Shown here: positions 53,486 to 64,000 of the stretch, in pieces
Layout of the letters: every line of letters begins with the position of its first letter
Position numbering within the stretch: position 1 is the first letter of the stretch
Source: Periplaneta americana
Lineage: Eukaryota; Arthropoda; Insecta; Blattodea; Blattidae
Assembly (NCBI RefSeq): GCF_040183065.1
Contig: NC_091120.1
Span: 72,442,708-72,506,707, forward strand
DNA: 64,000 bases
Reading direction: 5' to 3'
Notes under the pieces: generated by a model
What the model saw: the letters and a program-made list of their open reading frames with translations, nothing else
What the model was told of the DNA's origin: nothing
The model's database searches: none
Program-made: the position numbers and the translations under genes

Positions 53486-54817
53486 ATATTGGTCGACACC
53501 TCTATCGGCAATACAGTGAAACATCGAAAGTTGGCTGTTTTTCGTGTTTTGCTACACAGCTGTGAAGAAAGTGAGCATTGTTACAAATAAATTGCTCCAT
53601 TTATGTTACTTTCATAATGAATTTCAAAATTATTTACTACTGCGAAATTTACTTTAGCGATACCCTCACGGGAGAGGCTGGGAACAGAGGGCTTTGGGTG
53701 GGGAGCAACCTGAGACATCTACACGACGGTGAGGTAAGTGTTGCATTATTCACACAGTGCAGTAGTGTCAGAGTTGTAAGCTCCAAAACCGGTTGTGGAG
53801 CTAGAGTCGGAGCGTGAACTTGCTTATGTCTGTGGAAACACCGGAGCACGCAACGAGTCTAGTGGAGCGCTCCGATCCGTTTAGTCTCTGTCTGACAACG
53901 CTGACATAGTGCATTGTGTTTGTGATACGGCGTCGTTTAACATATAAGGAAGAAACTAGCGCACAGGTAGTTCTGGTGATTTCGGAAGTGCATTTTTTTT
54001 TCTTTTGTGGAGATAGAGTTGGGAAGTTGAGAATTTTATGGGAATATATTTGAAGAAAGGAAAATGTTCGAAAATGTAGAAGATATGTTTGAAATGTGAG
54101 GTGCGTAGTAATAGAGGTAAAAATATTGTTGTTTGTAGTGAAAGGAGGAAATGTAGAGATACGAAACACACGATGCGATGTATGTGAAGAACGCATAACT
54201 TGTATTAATAGAATAAGCACTCAAAAATAGTGAAACAGAACAAACAATAATGAAAAAAACCACTCAGTTTTCGTAACGTATAGCCTAAATTCGTTTGTAC
54301 ATCCGTCATTACACTAGCTTATTACAGATCAGTACTGATCACTAGGGACCGGATTTTTATGTAATTACATATTATATTCCTTTCCATCTAATCGTATATA
54401 AATCTTTGCGAATCATGTAATTACCTTTAATATATTAAAATTTGATACTACATATTGTTACATATCTGTCCCACATTATATATTATGGCTTGGTATTACA
54501 TAAATCTACATATTTAGTGGTTTTATTCATTTTTACTTCTCTAAAAGGAAAAAAAAAAAAAAAAAAAGAGGAAAAAAACATCTGCTGGGGAAGTTTACAA
54601 TTTGAAAATACACAGATTTAAAAAGCCTTTTTACCTACGCAAGAAAGGACATATGAATTAATCGTGGACTACCGCCCCCGACACTCCCGCTTTTATTTTT
54701 CCTACCTTACAACACTTCATTGCACTCCCTTCCTCACATATTTTCCTATACTTCTCTCTTTCATCCTCTACCTACTTTATTACTAATTAACTTATATTAA
54801 ATTAGAATACATGACAA

Positions 54818-54892
54818 TACACCGGGATTCGATCCTAGGTCCTTTCGTTTGGTGAAACACTATCACAGCCATTACGCTACGAATTCGTTGAT
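54818..54892 (-). mobile_element. tRNA-like SINE head fragment
   Basis: The complement has GTAGCGTAATGGCTGTGATA and GGATCGAATCCCGGTGT in box A/B spacing. No SINE body is recognisable. Confidence 0.4.
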
Positions 54893-54965
54893 GAATAAAA
54901 CCTTAAAAATTATACTGAGCATAATTAAAATCAAATACTTCCAAAGATATTAAACATATGAATTA

Positions 54966-55158
54966 TTAATATTATTATTATTATTATTATTACTATTATT
55001 ATTATTATTTTTATTAGTATTTACCAGGGCTCCCTCTAATTAGAGGCTGCCAGTACACAAAGCATACAAAACAAAAAGAAGAACAAATAGACAATGAAGG
55101 ATAAGAGTAAGAAAAATGACAAACAAGTAAACAAACAAATAATGGAAGTTAATAGAGC

Positions 55159-55226
<68 letters not shown>

Positions 55227-55363
55227 TACCAGAGCTTCCTCAAATTAGAGGCTGCCATTACACAAAGCATACAAAACAAAAAGAACAACAAATAGACAAT
55301 GAAGGATAAGAGTAAGAAAAATGACAAACAAGTAAACAAACAAATAATGGAAGTTAATAGAGC

Positions 55364-55416
<53 letters not shown>

Positions 55417-55578
55417 TACCAGAGCTTCCTCAAATTAGAGGCTGCCATTACACAAAGCATACAAAACAAAAAGAACAACAAATAGACAATGAAAGATAAG
55501 AGTAAGGAAAATGAAAAACAAGTAAACAAACAAACAATGGAAATTAACAGAGTAGGAAATTATTATTATTATTAAAAC

Positions 55579-55621
<43 letters not shown>

Positions 55622-55625
55622 GAAC
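54966..55625 (+). repeat. Three-unit tandem array linking (ATT)n tracts
   Basis: Units of roughly 140 bp (from TTTACCAG(A/G)GCT(T/C)CCTC at 55019, 55226 and 55416 to CAGGAAATTATT) are separated by ATT tracts of different length. Shared: AGGCTGCCA(G/T)TACACAAAGC, ACAAATAGACAATGAAGGAT, AAACAAGTAAACAAACAAA. Unit 2 and unit 3 are closer to each other than to unit 1. The small Lys/Tyr-rich ORFs are by-products. Confidence 0.9.
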
Positions 55626-55629
55626 TCAA

Positions 55630-56760
55630 TTCACTATTTCAGGGGAATGCTAGAATTCTATATATTCATAATTTCATTGTATTATATTTTTGTGGCCATA
55701 AATACTATTATTATTATTATCTTTATTATTATTTAAGAAATTATGTTGCGGATTATAGGCCTATTAGTTCACTATGAACATTATTACAGTTAATATGGAA
55801 AATAGATCACGAATTAACTAATTAACGTATATTGTACAAGAAACTAGTATGATAAATATGCGAATGATGGCGCTACTACACTTATGCACTATGAATATTG
55901 TCTTAGTATACGTATATTAAATGGATTAACTACACTACTCCCTTTAGTATTCCATTAATCTTATTGAGATAAGTTAAACTATCACATTTTTATTAAAACA
56001 GTTTTTCGTATTTGCATTGTAATGTGAGGACATACGTGATATCGTATACGCCTATTACGTCATCCAACTTATTCATCGGGAAAACAGCATGAAACTTTCG
56101 TAATATCATCAAAGTTATGTTGGTATGACTGAGGAAAGAACTGTATAACAGTTTAAGGTGTATACGCGGAGTAAATAACTCTGCGCTAGTTTAGCCCATA
56201 TAACTATTATAATAGTTAACCCAACCTAACCCAACTTCTGGAGAGTGAGGGTAGCTGGATAGAAGTCACACAGATAGAAGTGGATGAAGTGTTTACGAAC
56301 GACATTGCTAAAGTAAATAATTACGGAAAATCAATTTTTTTTTCTTCTCCTGTAGGATTTAAAATCTGCATATTAAACCTTTCTGCTCGCAGGTAGGCTA
56401 TTCAAATATTAAACTTAATCTTTACAAACAAATCTCCTATAAATTAAACAGTTTTCATTTCCAGAATCATCCGACTTTCCAGTGCACTAGTTTCGCCGAA
56501 TAAGTAAGAAAATTAGATTGGAGTTTAGCTTATCTAAGTGTAATTTGAGACTTTCTTCATAGGCTAAATGGTATAACTAGAAAATAGCTCTTAGTAACGT
56601 ATCTAACAGACGGTTTCATAATTAGGAAAGGGAAACGACGAAAACTAACATGTATGTAGCTTGAAAACGTTAGGCGTCTGTACATCTAGAAAATGGTGCA
56701 AATATATCCAAAAAGTCCGCACCCAGTTCAGCTTGTTAGTGACTGTGTAGCAATAGAGAT
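55630..56760. other. No recognisable feature
   Basis: Includes GTTAACCCAACCTAACCCAA at 56213, a short telomere-like word, judged to be chance. No coding evidence. Confidence 0.3.
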
Positions 56761-56769
56761 GCTACATTT

Positions 56770-56771
56770 TA

Positions 56772-56815
<44 letters not shown>

Positions 56816-57004
56816 GTAATAGTCGTAGTGGTGGTGGTAGCAGTTGTACAGTGTTAGTCGTAGCAACCTCAACATTAGTAATAGTATAAAAAACCTAGAA
56901 CATGTAAAAGTCACTAAAAGGTCACTAACATTTAACTCTGAAATAAAAAAGTTGGTAATACTTACTATATTCAACCAAGTGCCCGTCTTCTATCAAATTA
57001 CCTA

Positions 57005-57046
<42 letters not shown>

Positions 57047-57180
57047 ATAGTGGTGGTAGCAGTTGTACAGTAGTAGTCGTAGCAACAGAGGAATAGTAAT
57101 ATTAGTAATAGTAGTAATATTATTACTACTACTATTATATGATTATTATTATTATTAATTATTATTATTATTATTATACG
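56770..57180 (+). repeat. Microsatellite cluster with a duplicated 60-bp block
   Basis: GTGGTGGTAGCAGTTGTACA and AGTCGTAGCAAC recur at about 56830 and 57050, each next to ATT/TAA/TAG tracts. It suggests local duplication around trinucleotide runs. Confidence 0.8.
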
Positions 57181-57184
57181 TTGT

Positions 57185-58545
57185 TACTATAAGTGTAATT
57201 TCTGTGGAATAAATTTTTCTAATAAATACAACAGAGCTTGTAAGTATTCTGTAAATCGACAGTGAGCTACAGTAGGTCTACAAGAGGAACCGGCTTACAG
57301 ATACCATATTGCCTAGATGGATGCCGAAACGGCTTCATTTTCAGAGAATAAAGTACGTATAAGTTACTGTAGGCAGAGATTTGTTGGAGTATTTCACCTT
57401 CTGAATTATATCAGCACTAATTGCAAATAATTTAACACAAAGAACAGACAACAAGACATTACACGGTATTTTTAACTGCAGTTTCTAGTAATTAAGGAGC
57501 ACAAATTATTGACTAAACATAATACCCTCATAAGACATCGAAAGAAATATTTCAAGACTACCACAAAGGCAAATTGAATAAAAGTTCAGATAATAACTAA
57601 ACTAAATTTGACTTGAATAAGTGTAAGACGGAACAGGAGAAATCTCCTAATCCATGAAGAGATGATGATAAATGTAGATCGGTACAGGTTTATTTGATGC
57701 ATAATGGGTATGGGAGGAAATAACAGGCTATTATTATAAATATAAAATACCCACCTGATGATGTCATGAAAGGTATCAGAGTCTATATAATTTCACTGTC
57801 CGTAACACCAACAATAACACAATCACAAAAAACACATATTTTTCGCGTTAGTAATAAAACTACGCATCACAAAACAAGATTGCCTTCCCTCCCTCCGATG
57901 TCATTTTATTCCACGAGTGTGATACGAACTGTCAACTCTTCTAAAGCAAAGCCATTTTCAGTTACAACGATTTAACATGGCCTCCTATACACAAAATATT
58001 ACAACATTTTAATTGTCAACAACATAAAATATTATTTAAACACGATAAAGAACCGATGTCAGCAAATATCTTCGCGTCAGTTAGTCTCGCGGTCAACCCT
58101 AATTCAGAACCGGTACCGGAAACAACTAGAACGTGTACGATTGGTTGGATCATTTCCGTTTGCCCTTCAGATGTTTTTTCATCAATCAAAGAGAATCGAA
58201 GTTGTAACAGTGCTCTCTACTCAAGTTTGCCTTGAACTGCCTGCCTGGCTCAACAAAAAACACGAAGGCTGCAGGAAATAGGATAACGAAATAGTATTAC
58301 TCTGATTCTCCGCTGTGGTTTGAACGATGTTGTTCCTAGCTAAAAACCTAATGAATCCATGTTCAATTCATTGGCAATAATAAAGTGAAAATGTATTTAC
58401 CAATGAGACTAGACATGTGTCGCGAATCCAGTGTTACAATACTTCAGGTTAGGAGTTGACGTTGCGCCATGAGAAATGAGTCCCGCTACTTTTGAATATG
58501 TAATGTTGATTCATGTCCTTAAATACTCTGTGTGTAAGATGTGTA
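57185..58545. other. No recognisable feature
   Basis: GATGCCGAAACGGCTTC at 57321 resembles a common interspersed-repeat motif. No ORF or repeat could be assigned. Confidence 0.3.
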
Positions 58546-58547
58546 TG

Positions 58548-58548
<1 letters not shown>

Positions 58549-58593
<45 letters not shown>
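58549..58593 (+). repeat. (ATT)n microsatellite
   Basis: About 14 triplets. Confidence 0.95.
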
Positions 58594-58594
<1 letters not shown>

Positions 58595-58816
58595 TACTCA
58601 TAAACGTGGTTTACCTTTGCTCCACGAACTTCAATGTATACTAGGTTCAACTGCACAATCCTAAGCGATCCTGGTGCATCTACATGGTTCAAATTTCCAT
58701 GCGTTTACGAACGCAATCTGGAGAGAATATTGAAAGAATCGAGATGAAAACAAACGTTCAATTAAGATGCATGCAGATTTTCTGTCTACAGGGTGAGTTG
58801 TATTGAAAGTCATCTT

Positions 58817-59815
58817 CAGTATATTCATTTATTCATAGTCTTCTACCGAAGAGCAGGTTTTTCACTGCAAACCCAGCATTCTCCAGTCTTTCCTATTTTC
58901 CGCCTTCCTCTTTCTCTCTTCATATGAATCATATATCTTAATGTCTTCTATCATCTGATACCTTCTTCTGTCCCGAACTCTTCTCCCGTTCACCATTTCT
59001 TCCATTCCATTCTTCAAAAGACAGTTTCTTCTCAACCAGTGACCCAACCAATCCCTTCTCCTCTTTCTGATCAGTTTCAGCATCATTCTTTCTTCAGCCA
59101 CTCTTTCCAATACAGCTTAATTTCTTATTCTGTCTGTCCACTTCACACGCTCCATCCTTCTCCATATCCACATTTCAAATGTTTCTATTAACTTCTTTTC
59201 ACTTCGTCGTAAGGTCCATGTTTCTGCCCCCTACAATGCCACACTCCATACAAAGCACTTCACTAGTCTCTTCCTTAGTTCTTCCTGCAGAGGTCCGCAG
59301 AAGATACTCCTTTTTCTATTAAAAGCTTCCTTTTCCATTGCAATTCTCCTTTTGACTTCTTGGCAGCAGCTTATGTTACTTCTTTGCTTTTCTTCCTATG
59401 ATCATGATCTTCGTCTTGTTCGCATTTATCTTCATTCCATACTGCTCACAGCTGTCATTTAGCTCCATTAGCATATCCCTTAGCATCATATCCTCTTCTG
59501 CTAACAACGACATATCATCAGCAAATCTTAAACACTTTATTCTCTTCCTCCTACTATCAACCTTACCATGTTCTGAAAACAGTTCTTCACTAAATCCTCC
59601 AAGTAGATGTTGAACAGAGTAGGTGATAAAGGGCATCCTTGATCGTACTTCTCTCCCTCTTTCACTTGCTTCTGACATTCTTCTTCTAGCCTGACTCTGA
59701 CTCGTAGTTTCTTATAAAGGTTACTGAACAGCCTCCTCTCTTTCCAATCCAAACCAATTTTTTTTTGGATCCCCAATCAGTTTATTCTAATCCACTCTGT
59801 CAAACGCAGTTTATA
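58817..59815 (-). mobile_element. LINE (non-LTR retrotransposon) 3' half
   Basis: From high to low coordinates: KIGLDWKERRLFSNLYKKLR, QGCPLSPTLFNIYLEDLVKN (RT), CLRFADDMSLLAEEDMM (catalytic YADD-type motif), SCEQYGMKINANKTKIMIIG, then a stop-rich part and MERVAEERMMLKLIRKRRRD, LGHWLRRNCLLKNGMEEMVN, DRRRYQMIEDIKIYDSYEE and the terminal RKDWRMLGLQ. It ends with AAAACCTGCTCTTCGGTAGA and an (AATG) tail. A few frameshifts; the best-preserved copy of the family in this window. 5' truncated at about 59815. Confidence 0.9.
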
Positions 59816-60039
59816 TATACATAATCATAAATATTAAATATCACTCTGATACTTAAGCCTACTTAATTCGCAAAATTGCGGGTTGAACACACCATAGAAA
59901 CTCGTATTTGCGATAATCTTCAATAAAATTAATCGTTCTTGCCGCCATTTTCAACTTAAAATTCCACTATCACCAAACTAAAACAATTTACAGTTTATTC
60001 AAAGCTTCCTAGAATAATCAGCTGCTCGCTACAACGATG

Positions 60040-60252
60040 TTATGTTTTATTTAATGACACTCGCAACTGCCAAGGTTATATCAGCGTCGCCGGTGTGCAG
60101 GAATTTTGTCCCGCATGCGTTCTTTTATATTCCAGTAAATCTACTGACATGAGCCTGTTGCATTTAAGCACACTTAAATGCCATCGACCTGGCCCGGGAT
60201 CGAACCTCGGGCATAGTAGGCCAGCGCTATACCAACTCCGCCAACCAGGCCG
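60040..60252 (-). mobile_element. tRNA-derived SINE (family of 28.9 kb)
   Basis: On the complement: GGCCTGGTTGGCGGAGTTGG (box A), GAGGTTCGATCCCGGGCC (box B), CATTTAAGTGTGCTTAAATG, GTCAGTAGATTTACTGGA, GACGCTGATATAACCTTGGC. Nearly full length. Confidence 0.85.
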
Positions 60253-60974
60253 ACTGCGCTATATGCTGCTGTTGAACGAAATACGCACAAGATACACACC
60301 TGTGACGGGTAGCTTTCATTGCCGCATGCGCTCTCATTTTAATGGAAAAGCAGGCACAATTGAATGTGTTTCGTTCACCCTTGCATGCATTGCTGGAATG
60401 CGTAAAAGTTGAACCTTAAGACATTTTTGCGTTAAAGACGAGTATTTTTCCTCCACATTACTACCATTAGACTATAATATATTTATCTACTAATGTTGCA
60501 AAAGAAGAACTTCAGTTGAAACTTTTACATTATAAAACTTTGAATTTATTCCATAGATTCCATAGCAACGTCTTATGAAGTAGGTCTATTTTACACCATA
60601 CTTTCATAACACGCTTTTCTATTTTCATAGCAAAAGCTTCTAGAATTCAATCTCTTCGTAAATATTTTCAATATTTAATTGCAATTATCACGTTGAAAAT
60701 GGCAACTTCACCAACAATGTTTATTGATCTCTACGTACACAATCTTGTTCCTTGAAAAGACTCTGTATACAATCAAGTAGGCTTTTACCGACTCAGATGA
60801 GCTACAAATTATTATAAATTTATCTAAAATTGACTAAATAACTATTACATCATACTATTACTAACAGCTATGTATCTGCAAAATTAATATGTGTTAATAG
60901 AACTAAAATTAGTATATAATGATGTCGTTGTTTTGATTTTTGTGTTATCAATGTTACAATAATGGTAACACTTC

Positions 60975-61130
60975 GTTTCTTACTCTGTCCATTTCACACG
61001 TTTCATTCTTCTCCATATCTACATTTCAAATGCTTCTATTCGCTTCTCTTCATTACGTCGTAATGTCCATGTTTCTGCACCATACAATGCTACACTCCAC
61101 ACAAAGCACTTCACTAGTCTCATCTTTAGA
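60975..61130 (-). mobile_element. LINE fragment (family of 58.8 kb)
   Basis: CATTTCACACGTTTCATTCT, TCCATATCTACATTTCAAAT, AAGCACTTCACTAGTCTCAT match the 59.1-59.27 kb part of the longer copy. Truncated at both ends. Confidence 0.75.
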
Positions 61131-61322
61131 GATTTTCATGGAGTCCGAGTTTTCAGCTTCTCTCATAGTAAATAGGTGATTCTGGCACGCGTTTTTTTCG
61201 TTTGCACGTCTGTGTTCTTTTCTCAAAAACTACCGGTAATCGAGGTATTTTATTTATACTCAATGTCTATTCTTCTTTGAGTATATTAGTATGAAAAATA
61301 TCTGCGTGATACATAACTTATA

Positions 61323-61569
61323 GCGTCGTTGATTTTATGAAACCTCCGATATGAAAATATTTTTTCAGGAGGAACAAAAAATTAATTAAATATCAATAGG
61401 CTCACAGTGATTCTCGATTATGTCATTTACGTTCATCATATTCACCAATGTTTTCTACCGAATTACTTCATATTTTTTGTAGGCCCATTGATTTAATTAA
61501 TTTTTTTCTTCCTCCTGAAAAATGATGTTGTGTAATGTTACATAGGAGGTTTCATAAAATCAACGACGA
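61323..61569. mobile_element. 247-bp foldback MITE
   Basis: GTCGTTGATTTTATGAAACC, TCC..TTTTTCAGGAGGAA..AATTAATTAAAT is mirrored on the right arm (about 90-bp arms). TA at 61321-61322 and 61570-61571. Confidence 0.8.
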
Positions 61570-61619
61570 TATGTATTTATTTACTTATTCACTTATTTAC
61601 TTATGTCCGCTGAAGGTTA

Positions 61620-62112
61620 ACTATGTGGTAACACGTCTGGCTCCAGACTAGCAGGCCCGGGTTCGATTTCCGGCGAGGTCAGACATTTTCGTGTACAATT
61701 TCTACCTCGCGTCTAGGAAAAGTGGTGGTACACAACTTCTAACCACTAGATTGCGCACTTGGGTTAAACCCCAAATCTCTCCGCAGTGCGTATGAAGAGA
61801 AGGCGTATGTCACTGTTGATAGTGATTCGTCCATCGGATGGGGATTTTAGCCTGGCGGCACCCTTGGTGCTATTCGACAGGAGCAGGCTACGTACTGGCA
61901 CCGGGTTTCCTTTCTCCCTTCCTCATTTCATCATCACCCTCACTCATTCCCTACATTACATTTACACGAAAACGTACACATGACATAACTCTCCACAGAT
62001 ACACATCATGCATAGCGTGGCCCGCCGAAGTGATGTGCAACTCGAATATGGGTCAGAGTCCTGCCATCTATCTGCAATATGCGGAATCTGACTCAAGCAA
62101 GTAAAGTTGGTA
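61620..62112 (+). mobile_element. Long tRNA-derived SINE, fifth head type
   Basis: TATGTGGTAACACGTCTGGC (box A) and GGCCCGGGTTCGATTTCCGG (box B), then a 400-bp body with AGTGGTGGTACACAACTTCT, GATTCGTCCATCGGATGGGG and GGAATCTGACTCAAGCAAGT. It ends in ATACATACATACAC. The body is longer than that of other SINEs here and may be composite. Confidence 0.65.
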
Positions 62113-62322
62113 GGCATTGAATACATACATACACACATATATTAAACTATTTACTTATTTACTTATTTATTTGTTTATTCATTTATTCGCTCATTCATTC
62201 ATCCACCCATCCAACCATTCATTGAATAATATGATATGACTTGAAACTCTATTGATAATATTTCAAAGTGGATTCTTGATCGAAATCGTTCTAATAATTG
62301 AGACATTCCTTAGAATAAAAAC

Positions 62323-63291
62323 TGAGACAGGGAGATCAAAAACCTACTAACTCCAATTTTTGACAAAATTGAATTATGGGCTGGATGATGCTTTCTAGTT
62401 TGTCCCGCATGCGTGGAAGGCAAGAATACACTAATTTCGACATTCATCTGCATTCTGGGGGCTGTTTTAAAACTCATGGAAGTCAGAAATCCACTTACTC
62501 CATGGAATAAGAGAGTTTTTGCATTCCAAGTTTAATTTCCCGGTAGGTGGCAACACTACCGCTCAACCATCTGAGTAAAGTGATACGATACGGTATTCAG
62601 AAAGTTACAAAAATCTATGAAATCTATGTAAGTAAGACTATTAAAGGCACAATATCGAGTCGATTAACTTCCAGAAACCCAATACAGATGCATCATTCCC
62701 CAGCCAACTAAAGTACAATTCAGCATTGCCATTGAAAGAAGAAAGAAAAAGGACTTGCAAAATTTAATGCAGTTTATTTCTGAGGAAAGTAGGATCTAGA
62801 ATCTAGATGCACAGGAAGAACATGAGAGTGAGAGAAAAAAACAGAATCTGTAACATGAATGAGGCTGTGTTAACATTTTAATATTTTGTATGGTTTCATT
62901 TGTGCATTTTGATGTGCTTTATGGTAATTTGTGATTTTCTGTCTCATATATTTGAAATTTAAAAAAAAATGTAGCAATGTTAATCTTAATAATAAACTTC
63001 CATTTTCTCGTATATTCCAATGTTTCATAAGGAAATTATGATAAACTTATCTTTTTTCTTCACATATCTCATATTTATTCACTTTTCTTAATTCATACAC
63101 TGTGGAAGTCAGGTAAGGAAATGTAAAAATTTAGGTTTTGAAATATTTAATTGATAAAGAATGTAATTTTACACAATATTAATAGGTAAATGTATAATAT
63201 TTAAAGTTAGTAAGAGAAATAATAAGTTTTTTTCTCTCTCCTGTAAAATTTGGTTTATTGGAGTTAGGGAGTTTTTGATTTCCCTGTCTCA
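62323..63291. mobile_element. 969-bp DNA element with 35-bp TIR
   Basis: TGAGACAGGGAGATCAAAAA, CCTACTAACTCCAAT and complement TGAGACAGGGAAATCAAAAA, CTCCCTAACTCCAAT. No definite target duplication. Around 62700-62830 a + frame gives ALPLKEERKKDLQNLMQFIS, which may be a transposase remnant of a type I do not recognise. Confidence 0.65.
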
Positions 63292-63831
63292 TCGTAAAGT
63301 ACCGTACGTTACGTACTTTTTTTCAGTTCTCAACATATATTGAATTCTTAACAACACACCTCCCTCCTGAAAAAGATATTATTCCCCTTCAACAAACACG
63401 GGGCCTTCTAGAAGCATTTGAATGTCGTTCTGCACAATTCTCGTACATGGGATCGAAAATGCTTGCTCTGTATCTCAAATTCAACATTTCACAGTTCATT
63501 TAAGTTCTTGCTCCAAAGAACCCCTCAATTTTCGGTTTCATACTTAATTTTAAAGTAAATATAACACCATGTGAAATAAGTATAAAGCAGTATTTTATAA
63601 ATATTTTCTAGTGTGCGGCTGCCATTACCCTTGAAAAATTCGAGCAGGCCTATTAACACTAAGTCAGCTTTCGTAATAATACTTTTTTCACATTTAAGTG
63701 TGTCTTATTTCAATGGATATTATTTGCACTGGTCAATCCAAAATTATATGAAATAATTATTCTTACACGTAACTATGCACATACTATTATTTGAAATGTA
63801 GAAGAAAACTAAGCTAAAATTATGAAAACAT

Positions 63832-63874
63832 TGATTGATTGATTGGTTGATTGATTAATTGATTGATTGATTCG
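63832..63874 (+). repeat. (GATT)n microsatellite
   Basis: About ten GATT units with two substitutions near the window end. The remaining sequence to 64000 shows nothing. Confidence 0.9.
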
Positions 63875-64000
63875 CCAAATGACAATATAGCATAATATGA
63901 CACTGTCATTAGTAATAAACATTACCACATAATACCATAAAATGCATTAAGATCAGAAAGAGACTTTATTTTAAGTTGAGATTTTATCGTCCCTTTGAAT

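Noticed and set aside
56210-56240. Interstitial telomeric repeat (CCTAA-like)
   Set aside because: Only one or two imperfect units (CCCAACCTAACCC), not a TTAGG array.
1-64000. LTR retrotransposons or endogenous retroviruses
   Set aside because: I saw no paired long terminal repeats, primer-binding site or gag/pol protease-integrase motifs; all reverse transcriptase remnants are of non-LTR type.

Overview
The window looks like insect nuclear DNA, and I suspect a cockroach or termite (Blattodea). It is AT-rich and has one gene with small exons and 1.5-2.7 kb introns. It also has many tRNA-headed SINEs, non-LTR retrotransposon relics and TIR DNA transposons, plus long (ATT)n, (TATC)n, (TACA)n and (TC)n microsatellites. 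The order-level guess rests on my memory of SINE and LINE motifs and is inference. I see no rRNA, no functional tRNA gene, no CRISPR array and no bacterial-style operon. Layout: 1-860 holds a PIF/Harbinger relic and a hAT-type MITE. 2730-12036 (+) is the only gene I can support end to end. It has five coding exons joined by consistent GT-AG sites and phases, and encodes a 210-residue protein with four predicted membrane segments, resembling arthropod LAPTM4/Pasiflora-like (DUF4728-type) proteins. Its introns carry mariner and LINE relics and two foldback MITEs, and an (ATT)n tract abuts the last splice acceptor. 12.4-31 kb is transposon-rich intergenic DNA: SINEs, a 978-bp TA-flanked MITE, two facing relics of an R2-type retrotransposon, palindromic SINE dimers and foldback elements. 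31.3-33.8 kb is a nearly complete but broken hAT transposon with terminal repeats, a target-site duplication and a nested TAA-flanked element. 39.3-40.6 kb is a second hAT with a perfect 8-bp duplication, itself invaded by a SINE fragment and a hAT MITE. 43.4-46.9 kb holds an internally deleted mariner, a pogo-like element split by a piggyBac-like MITE, and a LINE split by another MITE. 48-64 kb is repeats, plus one orphan exon-like ORF with a signal peptide at 49.7-49.9 kb. Apart from the four-TM gene there is no set of genes that appear to work together. The main content is a layered record of transposition, in which many insertions can be ordered in time from target-site duplications and nesting. 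All boundaries were read by eye. Family names for relics are from recognised motifs, not searches.
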